Positions 37,943 through 46,851 of a stretch of DNA of 49,918 bases are shown piece after piece (position 1 is the first letter of the stretch; each line of letters begins with the position of its first letter). The position numbers were made by a program, and so were the translations under genes. The stretch is from contig CAMWMN010000005.1 of the NCBI GenBank assembly GCA_947175385.1, forward strand, positions 1 through 49,918, in the 5' to 3' direction. This DNA is from an uncultured Clostridia bacterium (GTDB lineage: Bacteria > Bacillota > Clostridia > Oscillospirales > Ruminococcaceae). The notes under the pieces were generated by a model. That model did not search any database, was not told where the DNA came from, and saw only the letters and a program-made list of their open reading frames with translations.

Positions 37943-39061
37943 TCACACGTATATCCCAAAGAACCGCAAAAATCTGCTCCACAATGACAGCCCACTCTTC
38001 TCTGATTCAATCGAATCCGCCGCGTAAAGTGACACGGATTTGACGGTTTTTCCGTCAAGCACAAACTCAATAGAGCCGAGCTTGTCGCCCTTTTGGACAT
38101 CATTGTAAACGATTCTCGGCAACAGTATGCGCCGCTCCAGTCTTTGCCGCTGCGAGGAAGTGAGCGAGATTGTAGCCTTATCTGCGTAAACGCCGACCGT
38201 CTTCCCTGTTCCTGCGACCGAAACCTTTGCGGAGCAGCTCGTATCCGCGTCATACGCGCTCACCTGTGTGAATCCGTAATCCAACATCTTCTTATGATCG
38301 TTCCAGTCATCGGGAGCGTTCAATGTAACCGCGATAAGCTCCACGCCATCACGCTGCGCCGCCGAAACCAAACACCGCCGCGCATTATCGGTAAAGCCCG
38401 TTTTAATGCCGATTGCGCCCTCATACTGCTTTAGCATCTTGTTGGAGTTGTATAGAGTACGCTTGTACGGCGGATTTCCGAACTCAACTTCCTTATACTG
38501 ACAGGAAACAACCTCTCTGAAAATCGAATTCTTCATCGCGTATGCCGCCAACATTGCCAAATCGTAAGCCGTAGTGTAATGTCCGTCTGCATCAAGCCCC
38601 GAGGGAGTCGCGAAGTGCGTGTTTTTAAGCCCCAGTGTGGCGGCTTTGGCATTCATTTTCTTCACGAACGCGCTCATACTCCCAGAAACGGACACCGCCG
38701 CCGCGTTCGCCGCGTCATTGCCCGAGGGCAGCAGGATTCCGTAAAGCAAGTCACGCCGCGACACGCGGTCGCCCTCGCGCAAGCCCATGGACGTGCCCTC
38801 GACCATAATCGCATAGCTGTCCACTGTGAACTCGCGGTCGAGGTCGCCCGCCTCAATCGTCAATATCGCCGTCATTATTTTGGTTGTGGAAGCCATCGCG
38901 CGCTGCTCGTCCATATTCTTGGAATACAGCACCGTGCCTGTTTCCGCCTCGATTACTACTGCAGAAACCGCTGAGATTCCGGATACTGCCGCATCGGCGC
39001 GAATCTGCGTGAACGGCACTATCATCACGATTGCCACCAAAACCGAAATTATCTTTTTCAT
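37943..39061 (-). CDS. Serine-type D-Ala-D-Ala carboxypeptidase (DacF/DacB-like)
   Basis: MASTTKIMTAILTIE (SxxK); SGNDAANA (SxN); GIKTGFT (KTG). Confidence 0.96.
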   Translation of the reverse strand: MKKIISVLVAIVMIVPFTQIRADAAVSGISAVSAVVIEAETGTVLYSKNMDEQRAMASTTKIMTAILTIEAGDLDREFTVDSYAIMVEGTSMGLREGDRVSRRDLLYGILLPSGNDAANAAAVSVSGSMSAFVKKMNAKAATLGLKNTHFATPSGLDADGHYTTAYDLAMLAAYAMKNSIFREVVSCQYKEVEFGNPPYKRTLYNSNKMLKQYEGAIGIKTGFTDNARRCLVSAAQRDGVELIAVTLNAPDDWNDHKKMLDYGFTQVSAYDADTSCSAKVSVAGTGKTVGVYADKATISLTSSQRQRLERRILLPRIVYNDVQKGDKLGSIEFVLDGKTVKSVSLYAADSIESEKSGLSLWSRFLRFFGIYV

Positions 39062-39128
39062 TTGCTCAACTCCTAGATATTGGTATTTCTACCGCATTTT
39101 AGGAGTATTTTGCGCAAAAATCCAAGGA

Positions 39129-39569
39129 TTATTCTCCGCCGATTTCCGCTTTCTTATCCTTATCGTTTTCTTCTGATTTATCGGTTTTCTTGGACTCCTT
39201 AGCTGCTTTTTTGTCTGCCGCCATACCCTTGATTTTCTCGATAAGTCCGGGGATCGCGTCAATTGCGCCCTCAAGCGGCGAAGACTTGCTGTTGCCAAGC
39301 TCAAGCAGCTCCACATCGCCGTCTGCCTTGATTACGATAAATGCCACCGGTTTTACAGTAACGCCCGCGCCGCTTCCGCCGGCAAACTTCTCCGCCGCCT
39401 GAGTGGGCAGATCGCTGCCGCCGCTTGCAAATCCGAACGACACCTTTGACACGGGGATAATCGTTGTACCCTCGCTTACGATCGGAGTCCCGATGATAGT
39501 GTTTACGTCTACCATCTCGCGGATTTTGTCCATAGAAATTCCCATAATACCTTCAATAGGATGTGCCAT
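39129..39569 (-). CDS. ytfJ: GerW family sporulation protein YtfJ
   Basis: MAHPIEGIMGISMDKIREMVDVNTIIGTPI; GSGAGVTVKPVAFIVI. Confidence 0.93.
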   Translation of the reverse strand: MAHPIEGIMGISMDKIREMVDVNTIIGTPIVSEGTTIIPVSKVSFGFASGGSDLPTQAAEKFAGGSGAGVTVKPVAFIVIKADGDVELLELGNSKSSPLEGAIDAIPGLIEKIKGMAADKKAAKESKKTDKSEENDKDKKAEIGGE

Positions 39570-39592
39570 ATCTCTTCTCCTTATTTAAATTT

Positions 39593-39702
39593 GCAAATCC
39601 AAAACCGTGCAGATGAAACGGCAAAGCCGTTTCATCTGCACTCGCTGAGCGACCCGTTACACCGATTCTCGGTGTTGCGCATCGCTCGCGTTTTGAATTT
39701 GC
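39593..39702 (-). repeat. SIR copy 8, upstream of ytfJ
   Basis: Outer GCAAATCCAAAAC/GTTTTGAATTTGC; helix A GCAGATGAAACGGC/GCCGTTTCATCTGC; helix B GTTACACCGA/TCGGTGTTGC. Confidence 0.85.
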
Positions 39703-39723
39703 CTGCGTTACTTATTTTAAATT

Positions 39724-39837
39724 GCAAACCGCGAACCGCACCCACGAAATTGGACTTCGTCCAATTTCGTATGCGCTATCTGAGCGACCCGTTCCACCGC
39801 TGCGCGGTGGAACGCGCCGCTCGATTTCGCGGTTTGC
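39724..39837 (-). repeat. SIR copy 9, tandem with copy 8
   Basis: Outer GCAAACCGCGAA/TTTCGCGGTTTGC; helix A ACGAAATTGGAC/GTCCAATTTCGT; helix B GTTCCACCGC/GCGGTGGAAC. Confidence 0.88.
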
Positions 39838-39950
39838 CTACGTTACCGATAGGTTGATGCTAATTTATACGCTCATAGCTTTGCTGCAAATAGGGTTAAT
39901 TTGGAATATTTCGCTCTTAGACGTGCTGTTATCGCATAATGAAAGAATCA

Positions 39951-40688
39951 TTACTTTCCAAGCAGCTTTCCAACGGCGATTTTCGCTTCCTTGTGACCGC
40001 CGTAATATTTCACGGCGCGACCAATTATCGAAAATAAAAATCCCAATGCCGCAGCAAGCGACAATCGAACCTCGCAATAAGCGGAATATTCCGTCTGCTC
40101 ACACTGAAAATCCACGCCGATATTTATTCTATCCGGCGCCTTGAGTGTGAAAAAGTTGTCGACCCAACCGAGCGCGTTTCCGACAAGGATATTCGTTGCG
40201 CCGAAGTTTAGTGCCGCCTTTGCCGCGTCGTTGCCGCCGCATATGATTTCCAACCGCAGATGTGAAATCTCCGTGCGCTTGAGAATGCGTTTCAGTGGCT
40301 TTCCTATACTGTCCAGTGCGAGTTTCACCAACGCGAGAATATCCGACAGATTCGGCTTGGGCTTTTCCGCGGATTTTTCCGCTGGCTTCTTCGATTCTTC
40401 GGCGGACTTCTCCGACTTTTCCGCAGATTTCTCTTCCTTCTTCGCTGAGTCCTCGGACTTTTCCTCTGCTTTTTCTGCGGATTTGGCGGCTTTCTTCGCG
40501 GATTTTGCCGCTTTCTTGTCCTTCTTGGCGGTCTTTTTCCGTTTCGAGGGAATTTTGAACACCGTGAACATCAGATAGGATACCTTCAAATACAGCTCCT
40601 CGCCGTAATCGAAAATCACCGTGACCCGCCCCGTGAGAATCAGCAGCACCACCAACAAAACCGCTGCCGCAATCAACAGCCCCGTCAT
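39951..40688 (-). CDS. ytfI: DUF2953 (YtfI-like) protein with Lys/Glu/Ala-rich low-complexity segment
   Basis: N-terminal TM; KKDKKAAKSAKKAAKSAEKAEEKSEDSAKKEEKSAEKSEKSAEESKK; next to ytfJ and scpB. Confidence 0.8.
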   Translation of the reverse strand: MTGLLIAAAVLLVVLLILTGRVTVIFDYGEELYLKVSYLMFTVFKIPSKRKKTAKKDKKAAKSAKKAAKSAEKAEEKSEDSAKKEEKSAEKSEKSAEESKKPAEKSAEKPKPNLSDILALVKLALDSIGKPLKRILKRTEISHLRLEIICGGNDAAKAALNFGATNILVGNALGWVDNFFTLKAPDRINIGVDFQCEQTEYSAYCEVRLSLAAALGFLFSIIGRAVKYYGGHKEAKIAVGKLLGK

Positions 40689-41278
40689 TGATCTTCCTCC
40701 GAGATTTCCAGCGGATTGCCATCGTATGTCATTTCCTCGTACTCCTCAAGGTCGATCTGGTCGGTGCTGCCGGGAATCGGTGGGAGATTTTCAAGACTTG
40801 ACAGCCCAAAGCACCGCAGAAAGTTATCCGTGGTTCGGTAAGCAATCGGTCGCCCCGGAACATCATTCAGCCGCCCGTGCTCCTCAAGGAGATTCCGCTC
40901 CACAAGGCTTCGCACAACGCCGCTGCTATCCACACCGCGAACCTGGTCTACAAAACCGCGCGTGACGGGCTGATTGTACGCGACAATCGCCAACACCTCC
41001 AGCGCGGCGGGCGACAACGGAGCTTGGCGGCGCGTTTCCATCGCGGTCTTGATATACCGCGCGAAATCGGGCTTGGTCATCATCTGAAAGCTCTCGCCGA
41101 GTTTCCCTATCGTGAACGCGCTCCCTTGCTCGTCATAACGCGCGTTCAGACGCTCCACAATACGCAAGACCGTTTCCTTTTCGATTTCACACGCTGCGGA
41201 GAGTTTATCCGCCTCGATCGGCTCTCCGCACGCGAAAAGCACCGCCTCAACCGCCGCCATTCCCTCGCTGAATTTCAC
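40685..41278 (-). CDS. scpB: Segregation and condensation protein B
   Basis: AAVEAVLFACGEPI; LEVLAIVAYNQPVTRGFVDQVRGVDSSGVVRSLVERNLLEEHGRLNDVPGRPIAYRTTDNFLRCFGL. Confidence 0.96.
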   Translation of the reverse strand: MKFSEGMAAVEAVLFACGEPIEADKLSAACEIEKETVLRIVERLNARYDEQGSAFTIGKLGESFQMMTKPDFARYIKTAMETRRQAPLSPAALEVLAIVAYNQPVTRGFVDQVRGVDSSGVVRSLVERNLLEEHGRLNDVPGRPIAYRTTDNFLRCFGLSSLENLPPIPGSTDQIDLEEYEEMTYDGNPLEISEEDQ

Positions 41279-41302
41279 TCTCCGTCCCCCCTTATTTTAA
41301 TA

Positions 41303-41416
41303 GCAAATTGCGAACCGTACAGATGAAATTGGGCAAAGCCCAATTTCATCTGTACTAGCCGAGCGACCCGGCACACCGCTTCGCGGTATGCCGTGCCGCT
41401 CGCTTTCGCGATTTGC
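41303..41416 (-). repeat. SIR copy 10, upstream of scpB
   Basis: Outer GCAAATTGCGAA/TTTCGCGATTTGC; helix A GTACAGATGAAATTGGGC/GCCCAATTTCATCTGTAC; helix B CGGCACACCGC/GCGGTATGCCG. Confidence 0.88.
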
Positions 41417-41478
41417 ACGAAACACCGAAACGCGGATTTATGTTATAACACTCTAAACGCGTTGTTATTGCGTTGCCT

Positions 41479-42210
41479 TTAATTATCATCATCTTCCTGC
41501 CAAATACGCGCCCTGTCCTCGGCGGTTGCAAGCCGCACGCTTGCGCCGTCTTCACTGATGATGATTCTGCCGTCCTTGGAAAGCTCCAACACCGCCAGAA
41601 ATATCGCTACCTTACGTGAGCGTGACATACCGTTATACAGCTCCGTCAGCGGAACTATGGTATTTTTCCGCAGACTCTTGAGGATACCCACAACGCCCGT
41701 GAACACTGTAACATAGCTCTTCTCCACCACGGGCGCGGCGGGCGGACGATTGTAACTCGCCTTTTTCCGCGAACGCTCCGCGACCGCGCCATACGCAAGC
41801 TGCAGCTCCTCGGGCTGATGTGTGCGGTGGTAAGTGCTGTCGATGTCCAACTCAACAGGGCTGCGAACGTAAATCGTATCGCCCTGCCAACGCTTTTTCA
41901 GCCGCGCCGCCATGGTCTTTGCCACGGCAAGCTCAATCAACGCGCCCTGAAGCTCCTTTTTGAGCTTCTCCGCTTCTTCCTTGGGCAACAGAGCCGCGGA
42001 TTTTATCAGAATCAGCCGCGCCGCCATATCCAGAAAGTCCGCAGTGACTTCGATATCCGCCTCGGTCATACGTTCGAGGTACAGCAAAAACTGATCGAGC
42101 AGTACGGTAATCTCAATGTCGTATATGTTCAGCTTGTGCTTCTGAATCAGCATCAGCAGCAAATCAAGCGGTCCCTCAAAGACATCGAGCTTGAAATTCA
42201 GCTCCGTCAT
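41479..42210 (-). CDS. scpA: Segregation and condensation protein A
   Basis: FEGPLDLLLMLIQKHKLNIYDIEI; DFLDMAARLILIKSAALLP. Confidence 0.96.
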   Translation of the reverse strand: MTELNFKLDVFEGPLDLLLMLIQKHKLNIYDIEITVLLDQFLLYLERMTEADIEVTADFLDMAARLILIKSAALLPKEEAEKLKKELQGALIELAVAKTMAARLKKRWQGDTIYVRSPVELDIDSTYHRTHQPEELQLAYGAVAERSRKKASYNRPPAAPVVEKSYVTVFTGVVGILKSLRKNTIVPLTELYNGMSRSRKVAIFLAVLELSKDGRIIISEDGASVRLATAEDRARIWQEDDDN

Positions 42211-42211
42211 A

Positions 42212-42928
42212 TCAACCGACGAATCCTGTTGCGAAATTCAGGAATCTCATAACCGCATCAGAGAGGTAGAACAGCGGTCCGTTAAGAACTCTTGAAATCA
42301 ACAGAACGAAAAATATGAAATTAATAATCTGCGCGTGGGTTTCAATCCAATAAGTGACGCGGTGCGGCAGAAACCATTGAATTATGCCGTAACCGTCAAA
42401 GCCGGGTATGGGCAGAATATTCAGCACAGCAAGAAACACGCTTATCTGCGCAGCACTTGCTAATCCGATGAACACCCACATCAGAGCCTCGGAAGCGGGC
42501 GCTGCACCAATAACGAGCTTCCCGATAAGCATCAATATATACCCCAGCACGACCAGTGATACGGGGCCGGTAAGCGAAATCAGTATCACTGCCTTTTTCT
42601 GCGAAACCTTGTGACAGCGCGCAGGGTTCACCGGCATGTACCTTGACCAACCGATGCAGCAAATGCACATACACAACGCGCCCAGCGGGTCGATGTGCGC
42701 CAAGGGATTCAGCGTCAGCATACCCGCTCTTTCGGCAGAGTCATCTCCCAGTTTTTTGGCAACCAATCCGCGGCAATAAGCGCGTAACGGAAAACACAGG
42801 AACAATACTACAAATGTAGAGAAAAAACTCAGAACAACCATCATTAATGGTTCTCTTCCGGCAAAAAAATCAAACAGATAAAGTAACGGTCCTTTCAAAA
42901 TGTACCTCCTTAAAATTTCTATTGTCAT
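42212..42928 (-). CDS. Site-2 protease family (M50) membrane protein
   Basis: TM-rich; NPLAHIDPLGALC; LNILPIPGFDGYGI. Confidence 0.85.
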   Translation of the reverse strand: MTIEILRRYILKGPLLYLFDFFAGREPLMMVVLSFFSTFVVLFLCFPLRAYCRGLVAKKLGDDSAERAGMLTLNPLAHIDPLGALCMCICCIGWSRYMPVNPARCHKVSQKKAVILISLTGPVSLVVLGYILMLIGKLVIGAAPASEALMWVFIGLASAAQISVFLAVLNILPIPGFDGYGIIQWFLPHRVTYWIETHAQIINFIFFVLLISRVLNGPLFYLSDAVMRFLNFATGFVG

Positions 42929-43020
42929 TTATCAAGAATACATTACTTTATATTATAACTCATTTTGTAATTTTTTTCAAGTGGTTAGCGGAAATTTTTT
43001 CAAAATCCGCGAAAAAACTA

Positions 43021-43049
43021 TTGACAAGCGGAATAAATTGATGTATAAT
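43021..43049 (+). promoter_or_regulatory. Consensus SigA promoter for ilvA leader
   Basis: TTGACA-N17-TATAAT. Confidence 0.85.
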
Positions 43050-43069
43050 AAAGGTGTAAATGCTATGAT

Positions 43070-43313
43070 GAGTGTGTTTTATACGCTGCGTCAAGACAGA
43101 CTTCGTTCAGAGAGCCGCCGGGTGGTGAAAGGCGGTCGGAGTTCCTTGGTGTAATCAACTCGGAGCAGGTTGTTTGAAAGCGGAAACGAATGCGTTTTCG
43201 CGACTAAAACGGCACGGAGCCTCACCGTTAAAGGAGGGTGCATTGACGGATGTACGAGCGAATTGCAAAAATTTCACCCTGTCCGTCGGATTATACTGCG
43301 GACGGGTTTTTTA
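43070..43313 (+). ncRNA. T-box-like tRNA-sensing leader with intrinsic terminator
   Basis: Stem I distal CAGAGAGCCGCCGGGTGGTGAAAGGCGGT..GTTCC; specifier-like TA-ATC-A before CGGAGC; terminator CCTGTCCG..CGGACGGGTTTTTT; no canonical TGGN-ACC bulge seen. Confidence 0.6.
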
Positions 43314-43340
43314 TTTCCTGTCCAAAACCCGGAGGTTATT

Positions 43341-44546
43341 ATGCTTACATTAGACATGATTTACAAGGCTCAGCACGTGCTGAAAGAGGTTATCCGTAGT
43401 ACCGACCTCATCAAAGCACCGAAAATCAATCCCCAAGCGGATGTTTACCTCAAAACCGAGAATTTGCAGATTACAGGCTCGTTTAAGGTTCGCGGCGCGT
43501 ATTACAAGATCTCCCAGCTCACCCCCGAGGAGCGCGAAAAGGGAGTAATCGCTTGCTCTGCGGGCAACCACGCTCAGGGAGTCGCTCTGGCGGCAACCAA
43601 GGCGGGTATCAAGTCGCTGATTTGCCTGCCGGACGGCGCACCGATTTCCAAGGTCGAGGCAACAAAGAGCTACGGCGCGGAAGTCTGCCTTGTTCCCGGA
43701 GTTTACGATGACGCGTACAATAAGGCATTGCAGCTCCGTGATGAGAAGGGATACACATTCATTCACCCGTTCGATGATGAAATGGTTATCGCGGGTCAGG
43801 GAACGATCGGTCTGGAGCTGCTCGAACAGCTCCCCGATGTGGACGCGGTTGTTGTTCCGATCGGCGGCGGCGGACTGATTTCGGGCGTGGCGTTCGCGAT
43901 AAAGTCGCTGAACCCGAAAATCAAGGTGTACGGAGTTCAGGCAGCGGGCGCGCCGTCTATGTATAACTCCATAAATGACGGTAAAATCGAGCGTCTGGAC
44001 AGCGTTTCCACCATCGCGGACGGAATCGCGGTCAAGGAGCCGGGCGAGAATACATTCAAGCTCGTTGATCAGTACGTGGACGGGGTTTATACCGTCACCG
44101 AGGACGAAATTTCCTGCGCGATCCTGTCGCTTATCGAACAGCACAAGCTGATTGCCGAGGGCGCGGGCGCAGTTCCCGTGGCGGCGGTTATGTTCAACAA
44201 AATCCCCGCCATAAAGGGGAAGAAAGTCGTGTGCCTTGTTTCAGGCGGAAATGTTGATGTTACGATTCTCAGCCGTGTGATTCGGCGCGGTCTGGTCAAG
44301 AGCGGACGCGCGTCTTTGCTGACTATCGAGCTTGTAGACAAGCCCGGTCAGCTTGTGGGAGTGTCCAAAATCATCGCGGATCTGGGCGGAAACGTCACGG
44401 GAGTTCACCACGAACGCGCCGATGAGGGCGAGAACATCAGCGGCTGTTTCTTGAGAATCCAGTTGGAAACGCGCAACTTTGAACATCTGGAGCAAATCAG
44501 AACGGCGTTGAAGGACGCAGGCTTCAAGGTAGTGGATAACGCGTAA
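43341..44546 (+). CDS. ilvA: Threonine ammonia-lyase
   Basis: KTENLQITGSFKVRGAYYKI; ACSAGNHAQGVA; PIGGGGLISG; ACT-like C-terminus; ORF open from 43170. Confidence 0.95.
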   Translation: MLTLDMIYKAQHVLKEVIRSTDLIKAPKINPQADVYLKTENLQITGSFKVRGAYYKISQLTPEEREKGVIACSAGNHAQGVALAATKAGIKSLICLPDGAPISKVEATKSYGAEVCLVPGVYDDAYNKALQLRDEKGYTFIHPFDDEMVIAGQGTIGLELLEQLPDVDAVVVPIGGGGLISGVAFAIKSLNPKIKVYGVQAAGAPSMYNSINDGKIERLDSVSTIADGIAVKEPGENTFKLVDQYVDGVYTVTEDEISCAILSLIEQHKLIAEGAGAVPVAAVMFNKIPAIKGKKVVCLVSGGNVDVTILSRVIRRGLVKSGRASLLTIELVDKPGQLVGVSKIIADLGGNVTGVHHERADEGENISGCFLRIQLETRNFEHLEQIRTALKDAGFKVVDNA

Positions 44547-44566
44547 CGGCTTTTACGGAGGGTTGT

Positions 44567-45157
44567 ATGGAGCTTTCGGATTTGATTTCGGGCGGAAAAA
44601 ACTGCGTTGAGATTTTACCGCCCGACCCGCCTTGCGCCGCAATCAACGCGGAATATTTTCAAGCGGACGAATCGAGCAATTTCGGGCTGTTGATAAATCA
44701 AAGCGGCGGAGTAACCGCCGAGGGAGTTGTACGGCTGCTCGGAAGTACGCGCGATACCGATTTCCGCGACATCAATATGTTCAATATCAAGTTCGGCGGC
44801 AATGGGTATATTATTCTCGGCGATGATATTTTCGGCGGAATTTTCGCGCTGAACACCGGACTGCTCCCCGAATGTCCCGGAAACATCATCTATCTCTCCC
44901 CCGATACCCTTGAATTTGAGGATTTGGAAATCAAGCTTTCGGGGTTGTTCGAGTTCTTGGCAAACGGCGATATACGCGGATTTTACGGGCTTTTCTCGAA
45001 CGAATTGTTTACGAAGTGTACTGCAATGAACGTGGGATTTAATCAAGTGCTGTCATTTTATCCGCCGCAGTGGAGTAAGGAATTCCGTGAGGGGAATCCC
45101 GATGTTCGGGCGATTGACGTTTACGAGCATTACAAAATGATTTTCACACAGCAATAA
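44567..45157 (+). CDS. DUF2625-like protein
   Basis: LINQSGGVTAEGVVRLLGS; NIKFGGNGYIILGDDIFGGIFALN; DVYEHYKMIF. Confidence 0.7.
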   Translation: MELSDLISGGKNCVEILPPDPPCAAINAEYFQADESSNFGLLINQSGGVTAEGVVRLLGSTRDTDFRDINMFNIKFGGNGYIILGDDIFGGIFALNTGLLPECPGNIIYLSPDTLEFEDLEIKLSGLFEFLANGDIRGFYGLFSNELFTKCTAMNVGFNQVLSFYPPQWSKEFREGNPDVRAIDVYEHYKMIFTQQ

Positions 45158-45192
45158 TTTGCCGTCAAGGCAATTGAAAAGGAGATTTTAAT

Positions 45193-45564
45193 ATGAAAGA
45201 CATTCACACGGACAAAGCACCACAGGCTATCGGACCGTACACACAAGCGAAGATTTTCGGCAGCGCGGTGTTCACCTCGGGACAGATTCCGATTGACCCC
45301 GCAACAGGCAACCTTGTAGAGGGCGGAATCGAAGAGCAAACAAAGCGCGTCTGCGAGAACCTCAAGGCTGTTCTGGAGGCGGCGGGAACGTCCCTTGAAA
45401 AGGTAGTCAAGACCAACTGCTACCTGAAGGACATCGGCGATTTCGCGGCGTTTAACGCGGTTTACGCAGAGTACTTCACCGGCAAGCCCGCGCGTTCCTG
45501 CGTAGGCGGTCTGCAAATCCCCAAGGGCGCGCTCGTTGAGGTCGAGGTAATTGCGGAGATATGA
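45193..45564 (+). CDS. ridA: RidA family enamine/imine deaminase
   Basis: KAPQAIGPYTQAKIFGSAVFTSGQIPIDPATG; KTNCYLKD; PARSCVGGLQIPKGALVEVEVIA. Confidence 0.96.
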   Translation: MKDIHTDKAPQAIGPYTQAKIFGSAVFTSGQIPIDPATGNLVEGGIEEQTKRVCENLKAVLEAAGTSLEKVVKTNCYLKDIGDFAAFNAVYAEYFTGKPARSCVGGLQIPKGALVEVEVIAEI

Positions 45565-45630
45565 CATTTTAATGGATAATTTCGGTGCGCCGCTTACGCG
45601 GCGCATTTTCAATTTATTTTGAAATATGTA

Positions 45631-45684
45631 TTGATAAATCCCGAATATTATGTTATAATCAATATATCCCCAATAGGGGGATAT
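45631..45684 (+). promoter_or_regulatory. Promoter plus CsoR-type operator
   Basis: TTGATA-N17-TATAAT followed by ATATCCCCAATAGGGGGATAT inverted repeat. Confidence 0.8.
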
Positions 45685-45696
45685 GGAGGTTACATT

Positions 45697-45966
45697 ATGG
45701 TGCATAAACACGAAAACACTAAAGCCGTGATAAACAGGCTTTCAAGGGCCATCGGACACCTTGAGGCAGTAAAGAAAATGGCGGAGGACGGCAGGGACTG
45801 CTCGGAGATTCTGATACAGCTTGCGGCGGTAAAATCGGCGATAAACAACACAGGCAAGCTCATTCTCAAAGACCATATTAATCATTGTATCGTTCACGCT
45901 GTTGAGAACAATGATAAAAAGGTTCTTGATGAGCTTGCCGAAGCAATCGACAAATTTGTAAAGTAA
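45697..45966 (+). CDS. CsoR/FrmR family metal-sensing repressor
   Basis: INRLSRAIGHLEAVKKMAEDGRDCSEILIQLAAVKSAINNTGKLILKDHINHCI (Cys..His..Cys). Confidence 0.93.
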   Translation: MVHKHENTKAVINRLSRAIGHLEAVKKMAEDGRDCSEILIQLAAVKSAINNTGKLILKDHINHCIVHAVENNDKKVLDELAEAIDKFVK

Positions 45967-45967
45967 A

Positions 45968-46851
45968 ATGAAACAAGGGAAATCCGTTTTTTCGCTGTTC
46001 TTGCTGCCGCTCTGTATGCGATAAGCTCGCCGTTTTCCAAGCTGCTGCTTGAAAAAATCCCGCCGACAATGCTAGCCGCATTGCTCTATCTCGGCGCAGG
46101 AACAGGCTTGTTTATTGTCGGCATAATCCAAAGAAAAACCGGCATATCCAAAAAGGAGCTGCCGCTTACAAGAAAAGAACTGCCATTCATCATAGGAATG
46201 GTGGTGCTTGATATTGCCGCGCCTATTTTGCTGATGATCGGGCTTACAACGACCTCCGCCGCAAATGCCTCGTTGCTGAACAATTTTGAAATCGTTGCCA
46301 CAAGTCTGATTGCCTTGTTTATTTTTAAGGAAGCAATTTCAAAACGTCTTTGGATAGGAATCATTTTGGTTACGATTTCAAGCGCACTGCTTTCATTGGA
46401 GGACATTAATGTTTTTTCGTTTTCGTCAGGTTCGGTTTTTGTTCTGTTGGCGTGCGTTTGTTGGGGATTTGAAAACAACTGTACGCGAAATCTCTCATCA
46501 AAAAATCCGCTTGAAATTGTTGTAATAAAGGGATTCGGCTCGGGCATCGGCTCACTTGTCATTGCGACTGTGATCGGCGAGTTTTTGGTTAACCCGCTTT
46601 ACGATTTATTTGCGCTGCTGCTTGGATTTTCCGCATACGGACTTAGCATTTTCTTTTACATTTACGCGCAGCGTTATCTGGGAGCAGCAAAAACGGGCGC
46701 GTATTACGCGGTTTCGCCGTTTATCGGAACGCTGCTGTCCTTAGTGATATTCGGGGAAATTCCGCAAACGATATTTGTAATTGCTTTTGCGGTAATGATT
46801 ATGGGAACTTATTTTATCACAACAGACAATGGGAGGAAAAATAATGAGTAA
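45968..46851 (+). pseudogene. EamA/DMT family transporter with apparent frameshift near the N-terminus
   Basis: MKQGKSVF[F] then +/-1 shift in T6 (45987-45992) to FAVLAAALYAISSPFSKLLLEKIPPTMLAALLYL; ORF track only starts at 46069. Confidence 0.75.

Noticed and set aside
1264-41416. Recurrent repeats considered as a CRISPR array
   Set aside because: Copies are dispersed, imperfect, internally palindromic over ~110 bp and lack regular spacers or cas genes.
43170-43340. N-terminal extension of the ilvA ORF upstream of MLTLDMIYK
   Set aside because: The region is the structured leader and terminator; the proper RBS (CCGGAGG) lies directly before 43341.
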